From NCBI GenBank assembly GCA_030018605.1, contig JASEHP010000119.1:1-5317 (forward strand): a stretch of 5,317 nucleotides of DNA, written 5' to 3'. Below the pieces are notes generated by a model that was given only the letters and a program-made list of their open reading frames with translations, did no database searches and had not been told where the DNA came from. Source of the DNA: Thermodesulfovibrionales bacterium. Its GTDB lineage: Bacteria > Nitrospirota > Thermodesulfovibrionia > Thermodesulfovibrionales > UBA1546. Shown one piece after another: positions 1-5,317 of the stretch; the first letter of the stretch is position 1, and each line of letters starts with the position of its first letter. The position numbers and the translations under genes are program-made.

Positions 1-60
1 GACTATCTCATCAAAAAAGGAGGTATGTCGCATTTGTATGGAACTTATACAAAAAATATA

Positions 61-89
61 TTGACAAGAGGCAAACAAAGTTATATGTT
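61..89 (+). promoter_or_regulatory. Candidate sigma70-type promoter for the formate dehydrogenase operon
   Basis: A perfect -35 hexamer TTGACA lies at 61-66. After a 17-base spacer there is a -10-like TATGTT at 84-89, which matches TATAAT at four of six positions. Transcription would begin near 96 and leave a leader of roughly 80 bases before the alpha-subunit start. The region is very AT-rich, so other -10-like strings exist and the -10 assignment is less certain than the -35. I saw no convincing sigma54 (-24/-12) or FNR-type site. Confidence 0.5.
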
Positions 90-106
90 TAAATAAGTTA
101 ATAAAC

Positions 107-125
107 CATTTTAATAATTAAAATG
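107..125. repeat. 19-bp palindrome in the operon leader, possible operator
   Basis: The arms 107-115 (CATTTTAAT) and 117-125 (ATTAAAATG) are exact reverse complements around a single central A at 116. The site lies between the predicted promoter and the ribosome binding site. That position would suit a dimeric repressor or a regulator acting just downstream of the transcription start. The arms are almost purely A/T, so chance occurrence in this AT-rich stretch is a real alternative. I cannot match it to a named regulator. Confidence 0.35.
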
Positions 126-166
126 AAGAATATTTCTTGCCTGTCAGCTAACTATTCTATTTTAAA

Positions 167-173
167 GGGGAGG
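167..173 (+). promoter_or_regulatory. Ribosome binding site of the alpha subunit
   Basis: GGGGAGG ends five bases before the ATG at 179. It fixes this start, which places a complete Tat signal at the very N-terminus. No competing in-frame start with a comparable site is present. Confidence 0.85.
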
Positions 174-178
174 TATTT

Positions 179-3100
179 ATGGCTATTTCAAGACGTGATT
201 TCTTAAAGCTCTCAGGCGGTGCTGCTGTTGCTGCCGGAGCTGCAAGCCTTGGTCTTACGCCTGAAGAAGCGGCAGCCAAGGAATTGGAACTCCGCACAAA
301 AGGCTCGAAGGAGACAAAGACAATCTGTCCTTACTGCTCGGTAGGGTGCGGCATTGTTGTTCACACAAAAGACGGCAAGGTCATAAACACAGAAGGCGAC
401 CCTGACCACCCAATCAGCGAGGGAACCCTTTGCTCTAAGGGAGCATCACTGTATCAGATTGTTAATAATCCATTGCGCTTAACAAAACCGAGGTATCGCG
501 CTGCCGGTGCAGCCGAGTGGAAAGAGGTTGAATGGGACTGGACGCTTGACGAGATTGCAAAGAGAATAAAAACAACCCGCGACAAGACTTTCAAGACCAA
601 CTCAAAATCAAAAGTTAAAGAAAAACAGCCTGACGGCACAGAAAAAGAAGCAGAAAAAGAATTTGTTGTTAACAGGACAGACGGAATAGCTCATGTAGGA
701 AGCGCACAGATTGACAATGAAGAATGCTATATGCTTCAGAAGCTCCTTCGCTCATGGGGGCTTGTGTATATAGAACATCAGGCGCGAATATGACACTCCG
801 CAACTGTGGCGGCTCTGGCAGAGTCGTATGGTCGCGGCGCAATGACAAACCACTGGATTGACGTCAAGAATGCAGACGTAATTCTCGTAATGGGCGCAAA
901 TCCTGCTGAAAACCATCCTGTATCCATGAAATGGATAATGAAGGCAAAAGAGAAAGGCGCAAAACTTATAGTTGTTGACCCGCGCTTTACAAGGACAGCT
1001 TCAAAGGCAGATATATTTGCTCCGATGCGTTCAGGCACTGACATAGCTTTCCTCGGCGGCATGATTAAATACATAATTGATAACAATCTTTATTTCAAAG
1101 ATTATGTTGTCAATTATACCAATGCTACTTATCTTGTAAATCCAGAATTCAAAGGACCTGGAGAACTTAAGGGTTTTTTCTCAGGGTATGATGAAAAAAC
1201 AAGAAAATACGATAAGAAAACATGGTCTTTCCAGATGGATGAAAAGGGGCTGCCGAAAAAAGACCTGACCCTGAAAGACCCCAACTGCGTATTCCAGCTT
1301 ATGAAGAAACATTATTCACGTTACACACTTGACAAGGTTTCGGCGATTACAGGCACACCCAAAGAAAAGCTTGTTGAGGTTTATAAGACTTATGCATCAA
1401 CAGGAAAGCCGAACAGGGCCGGCACAGAGCTTTATGCAATGGGCTGGACACAGCATACTGTGGGCACACAGAACATAAGGACAATGTCTATAATCCAGCT
1501 ACTGCTCGGCAACATCGGCATGGCAGGCGGCGGTATAAATGCTCTCAGAGGCGCATCCAATGTTCAGGGCTCAACAGATTATGGACTCCTTTTCCATATC
1601 CTCCCCGGTTATCTCCCTGTGCCGAGCGCTGCGGTGGTTGACCTTAAGACATACATTGAGAAATTTACTCCTAAAACAAAAGACCCTAAAAGTGTTAACT
1701 GGTGGGGAAACAGAGGGAAATATATCACAAGCTATCTGAAGGCGATATGGGGCACAAACGGGACCGCTGCCAATGGTTTTGGTTATGAATGGCTTCCAAA
1801 GCTCGATGAAGGTCAAAATGGCTCATGGCTTATGCTTTTTGACCAGATGTTCAAAGGGAAATTCGAAGGATTCTTTTCATGGGGGATGAATCCTGCCTGT
1901 TCGGGTTCCAATGCTGAAAAGGTTAGAAAGGCGCTCTCAAAACTCAAATGGATGGTTAGCGTAGAGTTATTTGATAATGAAACAGCTTCTTTTTGGAAGG
2001 GCCCCGGTGTAAATCCGAAAGATATACAGACAGAAGTGTTTCAGCTTCCTGCAGCTTCTACTATAGAAAAAGAAGGAAGCATTAGTAATTCAGGACGGCT
2101 TGCGCAGTGGAGCTATAAGGCTGTGGAGCCAGTGGGACAGTCAAAGCCCGATTCTGAAATAATAAATGAGCTATATTTCAGGGTTAAGAAACTCTATCAG
2201 AAAGGCGGCAAGTTTCCTGATCCCATCTTGAATCTGACATGGAATTATGGCGATAAGAGAGCTGACGGCAAGATAACAAAGTTTGACATACACAAAGTAG
2301 CAAAGGAGATTAATGGTTACTACCTTGAAGACCTGTTTGATAAGAAGGTCACTCCTCCAAAACAGATTGGCAAGAAGGGCGATCTCTGTACAAACTTTGT
2401 CACTCTTCAGGCAGACGGCACGACCTCATGCGGAAACTGGCTATACAGCGGAAGCTATACGCTGAAAGACGGCAAGGTTATAAATATGATGGCAAGAAGA
2501 GGCAAGAAGGACATAGGAGGGCTTGGCATGTATCCTGAGTGGGCATGGTGCTGGCCTCTTAATAGAAGAATAATATATAACCGCGCATCCGTTGACCCTA
2601 CCGGCAAGCCATGGGATCCAAAGAGATCTGTTATCAAATGGAATCCCAACAAACTGGATCCTAAGACAAAAAAGACTGCTCCTGGATGGGATGGAGATGT
2701 GCCTGACGGGCCTGCGCCTCCGCTGGCTGATGAGAAGGCTGGCAAATATCCATTTATAATGAGGGCTGACGGCATGGGCGCAATATTCGGGCCGGGTCTT
2801 GCTGACGGGCCGTTCCCTGAGCATTATGAAGCCCTTGAATGCCCTGTGCAGGAAAACCTTATGTCCAAGCAGAGGATAAATCCGACAATCAAGCTTTTCT
2901 ACGACAAGGGAAGCGGACTTCCTGATGATGTGTTCTTCTCGTGTGACATAAGGTATCCCTATGTTGCTACAACGTATCGTGTTTCAGAGCACTGGCAGAC
3001 AGGGGTTATGACAAGGCATGAACCATGGCAGATGGAGATGATGCCCCAGCAGTTTGTGGAGATAAGCAAAGAACTTGCAGCGGAAAAAGGAATCAAAAAC

Positions 3101-3352
3101 GGCGATAAGGTAACCGTGTCATCAGGCCGCGGCAAGATATGGGCAATAGCATGGGTTACAGAAAGATTTAAACCATTTAAGGTTGCCGGCTCTACAATAC
3201 ATCAGATAGGGCTTCCTTGGTGTTTTGGCTGGCAGTATCCAGAAGATGGCAGCGGCGGAGACAGCTCGAATCTGCTTACACCAACAATCGGCGATCCAAA
3301 TACAATGATACCTGAAACAAAGGCCTTTATGGTCAATGTAGAAAAGGCATAG
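179..3352 (+). CDS. fdnG: Formate dehydrogenase-N type alpha subunit, selenocysteine- and molybdopterin-containing, Tat-exported
   Basis: This is the catalytic subunit. It oxidises formate to CO2 at a Mo or W bis-MGD centre and acts in the periplasm. The full product is 1057 residues if the in-frame TGA at 791-793 is read as selenocysteine (residue 205); E. coli FdnG is 1015 residues with Sec196. Visible features in order: a twin-arginine signal S-R-R-D-F-L-K at 4-10 followed by an Ala-rich hydrophobic stretch with likely cleavage near 33; [4Fe-4S] ligands C50, C53, C57 and C85, with the conserved K87 of the electron relay; HQARI-U-HSATVAALAE around Sec205-His206, the family's active-site signature; and a C-terminal dinucleotide-binding domain from about 900 to the end, with EHWQTG and HQIGLPW. 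A Lys/Glu-rich stretch near 140-160 looks like a surface insertion. It is first in a tight three-gene operon, with 11 bases before the beta subunit. Function is very secure; metal choice cannot be seen. The symbol follows E. coli usage. Confidence 0.95.
791..793 (+). other. Selenocysteine codon (UGA, Sec205 of the alpha subunit)
   Basis: The TGA is in frame with both flanking open segments and separates H-Q-A-R-I from H-S-A-T-V-A-A-L-A. In FdnG, FdoG and related enzymes the Sec that ligates Mo is followed by His at exactly this place. The reading frame is continuous from 179 to 3352 with this as its only internal stop. Known family behaviour and the sequence agree, so this is recoding rather than a broken gene. 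Confidence 0.95.
804..827 (+). promoter_or_regulatory. Candidate bacterial SECIS hairpin of the alpha subunit
   Basis: Bacterial SECIS elements lie inside the coding sequence just after the UGA. Two mutually exclusive folds can be drawn. The stronger pairs 809-816 with 820-827 (eight pairs including two G-U) and leaves a GGC triloop at 817-819. The other pairs CTG 804-806 with CAG 819-821 and 810-811 with 816-817, and presents a GCUC loop at 812-815. The second puts the loop at the distance from the UGA seen in E. coli fdhF. Hand folding cannot choose between them. Confidence 0.55.
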
Positions 3353-3358
3353 GGGGTG
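3352..3358 (+). promoter_or_regulatory. Ribosome binding site of the beta subunit
   Basis: GGGGGTG begins on the last base of the alpha-subunit stop codon and ends five bases before the ATG at 3364. The nearer ATG at 3359-3361 is out of frame with the beta subunit and is not used. The overlap implies translational coupling within the operon. Confidence 0.7.
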
Positions 3359-3363
3359 ATGAC

Positions 3364-4116
3364 ATGTCAAGAAAAGCATTAGTGATTTCTCCGGAATTAT
3401 GTATAGGATGCAGGGGATGCCAGACAGCCTGCAAATCATGGAACCAGCTTCCCGCTACAAAGACAGCAAACAAAGGCACCACTGAGAATCCACCTGACCT
3501 TACACCTAACTTATATAACAAAATACGGTATGTTGAGATACCTTCGGAGACAAATCCGGTAAGGTGGCTCTTTGTCAGCCAGAGGTGCATGCACTGTGAT
3601 GACGCAGGTTGCATGAAGATATGTCCAGCGCCAGGCGCCTTATTCAAGACAAAAGAGGGTGCTGTCGGATTTGACAAAGAGAAATGCATCGGATGCAAGC
3701 TGTGCGTTGCCGGCTGCCCGTTTAATGTCCCAAGATATGATGAAAAAGACAAGATTACAAAGTGTCACCTTTGCTCTGACAGAATATCGCAGGAACTCAC
3801 ACCTGCATGTGCAAAGGCATGCCCGACAGGCGCAATATCCTATGGCGATAGAGACTCTTTGATGGGTAAGACAAAAATTGCAGGTTCACGGAAACTCTAC
3901 GGAGAGACAGATCTCGGAGGGCTCGGAGTGCTCTATGCTTTTAAAGATGCTCCAAAGGTCTATGGCATGGAAGAAAGCCCTGCAATCCCTGAAAGTATAG
4001 TCTTCTGGCACAAGGTTCTGAAACCTCTTGCCTACTGGGGCATCGGAGGTGCGGTGGCTGCATCTTTAGTTCATTATGCGGTCTTCGGCCCTAAAAAAGA
4101 TGAGGAGGTGAACTGA
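3364..4116 (+). CDS. fdnH: Formate dehydrogenase beta subunit, four-cluster ferredoxin with C-terminal membrane anchor
   Basis: This 250-residue subunit carries electrons from the alpha subunit's cluster to the membrane cytochrome. Sixteen cysteines fall in four groups suited to four [4Fe-4S] clusters: C13/C16/C19/C23; C75/C78/C83/C87; C108/C111/C114/C118; and C134/C137/C149/C153. As in related dicluster proteins, the ligands of each cluster are probably shared between groups. A single hydrophobic segment at about 218-241 matches the C-terminal anchor of FdnH, after which the tail is charged (KKDEE). There is no signal peptide of its own, consistent with export together with the Tat-bearing alpha subunit. 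It is shorter than E. coli FdnH (294 residues), closer to the compact beta subunits of anaerobes. Its stop lies two bases before the gamma-subunit ATG. Hydrogenase-like or other molybdoenzyme electron-transfer subunits share this fold, but the operon settles the role. Confidence 0.93.
   Translation: MSRKALVISPELCIGCRGCQTACKSWNQLPATKTANKGTTENPPDLTPNLYNKIRYVEIPSETNPVRWLFVSQRCMHCDDAGCMKICPAPGALFKTKEGAVGFDKEKCIGCKLCVAGCPFNVPRYDEKDKITKCHLCSDRISQELTPACAKACPTGAISYGDRDSLMGKTKIAGSRKLYGETDLGGLGVLYAFKDAPKVYGMEESPAIPESIVFWHKVLKPLAYWGIGGAVAASLVHYAVFGPKKDEEVN
4103..4110 (+). promoter_or_regulatory. Ribosome binding site of the gamma subunit
   Basis: AGGAGGTG lies within the last codons of the beta subunit and ends eight bases before the ATG at 4119. 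It is near-perfect and supports coupled translation of the two membrane-linked subunits. Confidence 0.8.
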
Positions 4117-4118
4117 CA

Positions 4119-4721
4119 ATGGCTAATATGGTAAAAAAAGCAAGCGTCTTCGAAATACTCAACCACTGGATTACGGCAGTAAGCTTCATTATCCTCGCTG
4201 TAACCGGATACGGTTTTCTCTTTCACCTTGAACAGTTAAATTCAATCTTCGGCAATTTCAATGTGATGAAGGACTGGCACAACTGGAGCGGCGTTGTATT
4301 CACTGTATCCCTGTTCTTTACAATCTTCAATTATCTTCCTGTCTCGCTGAGCTTTGGCAGCGATGACATTGGATGGATATTTAAGGCAGGAGGATATTTC
4401 TCAAAGCGGGCGGCAGTTCCTCCTCAGGACAGATTAAATGCAGGACAGAAGCTTTTTTACCTGCTGTTATTGATAGCGGGTATTGCCATTTCTGCGTCAG
4501 GATTTGTGATATGGCTTATGCCGGGCGTAAGAAAATGGGTTCTGCTCTCGCATCTGGCTCACAACATAAGCTTTGACCTGTTGATTATTGCTGTTCCTCT
4601 TCACATCTATCTCGCAACCCTTGCAAACCCCGGGACGTTCAGGATAATGGTGTACGGCACTGTGCCTATTGAATGGGCAAAGAAAAGACACGCAAAATGG
4701 GTTCAGAAAATGGGGTTTTAA
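4119..4721 (+). CDS. fdnI: Formate dehydrogenase gamma subunit, di-heme cytochrome b
   Basis: This 200-residue integral membrane protein receives electrons from the beta subunit and reduces quinone, completing the formate:quinone redox loop. Four hydrophobic segments are visible at about 18-36, 57-74, 112-133 and 148-169. The histidines H16 (N-H-W), H54 (W-H-N-W-S-G), H148 and H162 line up with the heme ligands of E. coli FdnI (H18, H57, H155 and H169). The 14-residue gap between the last two is the same in both proteins. A cytoplasmic-type loop at 80-110 holds P-P-Q-D-R-L-N-A-G-Q-K, typical of this family. It is slightly shorter than FdnI (217). It is the last gene of the operon, and the terminator follows 22 bases after its stop. 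All four ligands are present, so it should bind both hemes. Confidence 0.93.
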   Translation: MANMVKKASVFEILNHWITAVSFIILAVTGYGFLFHLEQLNSIFGNFNVMKDWHNWSGVVFTVSLFFTIFNYLPVSLSFGSDDIGWIFKAGGYFSKRAAVPPQDRLNAGQKLFYLLLLIAGIAISASGFVIWLMPGVRKWVLLSHLAHNISFDLLIIAVPLHIYLATLANPGTFRIMVYGTVPIEWAKKRHAKWVQKMGF

Positions 4722-4743
4722 TCTAATATTGGTTTTGATAGAG

Positions 4744-4780
4744 GCTGGATAGGCGATTTCGCGCCTATCCAGCTTTTTTT
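4744..4780 (+). terminator. Rho-independent terminator of the formate dehydrogenase operon
   Basis: A perfect 12-bp stem pairs 4744-4755 (GCTGGATAGGCG) with 4762-4773 (CGCCTATCCAGC) around a six-base loop. Seven T follow at 4774-4780. Its place just after the gamma subunit ends the operon there. The thiol oxidoreductase gene downstream therefore needs its own promoter. Confidence 0.95.
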
Positions 4781-4800
4781 ATCGCATATTTTCTCAAGCA

Positions 4801-4809
4801 TGATAGAAT
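4801..4809 (+). promoter_or_regulatory. Candidate extended -10 promoter for the DsbA-like gene
   Basis: TGATAGAAT is TG-N followed by TAGAAT, five of six matches to TATAAT with the extended -10 motif. No good -35 lies at the normal distance (4781-4786 is ATCGCA), which an extended -10 can tolerate. Transcription would begin near 4816, about 22 bases before the GTG start. Confidence 0.45.
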
Positions 4810-4990
4810 TACATGCATTAAGAAAGGGTAGATTTCTGTGAAGAAAAAAATTTTAATCATTCTCTTTATTCTATTCATGGCGCCTTATTCTTTCGCAGAA
4901 GAGAAAAGATACAATGTCCCTCTTCTTGATTCCCCTGTTTTAGGCCATGCGAATGCGCCTGTAACTATAATAGAGTTTCTCTACTACCAG

Positions 4991-4993
4991 TGA
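4991..4993 (+). other. Probable selenocysteine codon (UGA) at the DsbA-like active site
   Basis: The in-frame TGA replaces exactly the nucleophilic first cysteine of the thioredoxin-fold C-x-x-C, giving U-P-H-C. Sec at this position is known in several thioredoxin-fold families, including DsbA-like proteins from metagenomes. This genome must decode UGA as Sec for its formate dehydrogenase. A one-base nonsense change from TGC or TGT is the competing explanation, and the damage elsewhere in this gene keeps it alive. Confidence 0.68.
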
Positions 4994-5005
4994 CCGCACT
5001 GCGCT

Positions 5006-5022
5006 GCGGCCGGTCCGGTCGT
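5006..5022 (+). promoter_or_regulatory. Candidate bacterial SECIS hairpin with GGUCC apical loop
   Basis: CGGCC at 5007-5011 pairs with GGTCG at 5017-5021, with one G-U pair, and 5006/5022 adds another G-U. The loop at 5012-5016 is GGTCC. The loop begins 18 bases after the UGA, the same distance as the GGUC loop of the E. coli fdhF SECIS that SelB recognises. The block is clearly more GC-rich than the rest of the gene. I see no equivalent of the bulged U of the E. coli element. Confidence 0.6.
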
Positions 5023-5263
5023 TGAGAAACTGATAAGGGAATATAAGGGGAAAATCCGCCTCATTGTAAAAATAAATACAGGGACTTCTCGCATATCTCG
5101 GCAGAGGCTGCAATGGCTGCCAATGAGCAGGGCAAATTCTGGGAGATGCATCACCTCATGCTCAAAAAATCCCCTCAGCTTGACAGATGGAGCCTCATTA
5201 AATACGCAAGAGAGATAAATCTGGACATAAAGGCTTTTACGGAGTCTCTTGATAAGATGAAAC

Positions 5264-5317
5264 TGATCTTCCCCTGTTTTCACGGACACTCCAGTTAAGT
5301 TAGGCTGCCATAGCCTC
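5264..5317. mobile_element. Probable terminal end of an IS3-family insertion sequence (partial)
   Basis: Family-like coding ends at 5262. From 5264 the sequence reads TGATCTT-CCCC, then GGACAC at 5284-5289, then TAAGT-TAG at 5296-5303. This order and spacing resemble the ends of IS3-family elements as I remember them (TGATCTT-CCC ... GGACAC ... TAAGT). The window stops before any transposase could be seen, so neither the other end nor target duplications can be checked. A short inverted repeat (AGGCT 5302-5306 / AGCCT 5312-5316) lies inside. Confidence 0.55.

Larger units (their letters stand above)
4838..5262 (+). pseudogene. Secreted DsbA-like thioredoxin-fold thiol oxidoreductase with UPHC (Sec) active site; frameshifted and 3'-truncated
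   Basis: The start is GTG, with AAAGGG at 4823-4828 nine bases upstream. It opens a clear Sec-type signal peptide: three Lys at 2-4, a hydrophobic core at 5-16, and likely cleavage after S-F-A at 20. The mature part begins a Thioredoxin_4/DsbA-type domain with G-H-A-N-A-P-V-T-I-I-E-F-L-Y-Y-Q, followed by TGA (codon 52) and then P-H-C at 53-55. The TGA therefore stands at the first cysteine of a C-P-H-C motif. The frame then runs well through G-P-V-V-E-K-L-I-R-E-Y-K-G-K-I-R-L-I-V-K and is lost near 5068-5079. Family-like sequence resumes one frame over (Y-R-D-F-S-H-I-S-A-E-A-A, then E-Q-G-K-F-W-E-M-H) and ends at D-K-M-K at 5262. There an IS-like end replaces the missing C-terminal part, which should hold the cis-proline loop. 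If read through the UGA without a frame change, translation stops at 5216-5218. Its usual role would be making or reducing disulfides in the periplasm. The family is confident; the coding status is doubtful. Confidence 0.8.

Noticed and set aside
25..96. Small 23-codon gene starting at ATG 25 behind an AGGAGG-like sequence
   Set aside because: The AGG-AGG motif ends only one base before the ATG, too close for normal initiation. The peptide has no recognisable feature, and the frame is open further upstream.
179..793. A separate 204-residue truncated molybdopterin protein followed by an independent gene starting at 806
   Set aside because: Both pieces are in one frame, split only by a UGA at the known Sec position of the family. 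The GTG at 806 has no ribosome binding site and lies inside the conserved H-S-A-T-V-A-A-L-A motif.
2441..2824. Antisense open frames within the alpha subunit (also 2455-2775, 1571-1816 and 778-1086, minus strand)
   Set aside because: They are fully covered by the strongly conserved alpha-subunit coding sequence. Their products are Cys/Ser/Pro-rich with no recognisable domain.
3333..3752. Minus-strand open frame of 139 codons over the beta subunit
   Set aside because: It is the shadow of the four-cluster ferredoxin gene: the His/Ser/Cys-rich product reflects its reverse-complemented codons. No ribosome binding site was evident.
4984..5289. Minus-strand open frame of 101 codons opposite the DsbA-like gene
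   Set aside because: The plus strand encodes a clear signal peptide and thioredoxin-fold motifs. The minus product has no recognisable features and runs across the presumed IS junction.
5113..5298. An independent 61-residue gene starting at ATG 5113
   Set aside because: Its sequence continues the DsbA-like domain of the gene starting at 4838. It has no ribosome binding site, and its last codons are presumed IS sequence.
5302..5316. Short inverted repeat AGGCT/AGCCT near the window end as a terminator or attachment site
   Set aside because: The stem has only five pairs with no T-tract, and it lies inside the presumed IS end.

Overview
The window holds one complete operon for a membrane-bound, periplasm-facing, selenocysteine-containing formate dehydrogenase of the FdnGHI/FdoGHI type. 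It is followed by a strong intrinsic terminator and then by a damaged second gene for a secreted DsbA-like thiol oxidoreductase. That second gene also has an in-frame TGA exactly where a catalytic cysteine belongs. The organism must decode UGA as selenocysteine, because the alpha subunit needs it. Moderate GC, frequent AGG/AGA and ATA codons and anaerobic formate metabolism would fit an uncultured Nitrospirota (Thermodesulfovibrio-like) or Desulfobacterota lineage. This placement is an impression from style, not a computed result.

Layout: 1-178 is an AT-rich leader with a plausible sigma70-type promoter, a 19-bp near-perfect palindrome and a strong ribosome binding site. 179-3352 is the alpha subunit, read through a UGA at 791-793. 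3364-4116 is the beta subunit with four [4Fe-4S] clusters. 4119-4721 is the gamma subunit, a di-heme cytochrome b. 4744-4780 is a rho-independent terminator. 4801-4809 is an extended -10 promoter for the next gene. 4838 to about 5262 is the DsbA-like gene, with UGA at 4991-4993, a frameshift near 5068-5079 and its 3' part missing. From about 5264 to the window end the sequence resembles the terminal inverted repeat of an IS3-family element.

How the genes work together: the Tat-exported alpha subunit oxidises formate at a Mo/W-bis-MGD-Sec centre. Electrons pass through its [4Fe-4S] cluster and the four clusters of the beta subunit to the hemes of the gamma subunit and into the quinone pool, conserving energy by a redox loop. 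The DsbA-like protein belongs to its own transcription unit.

The point most worth a second look is the UPHC motif of the DsbA-like gene, with a SECIS-like hairpin (GGUCC loop) just downstream of the UGA. It would be a second selenoprotein gene beside the first. The same gene is frameshifted and apparently cut by an insertion sequence, so nonsense decay has to be weighed against true selenocysteine insertion.
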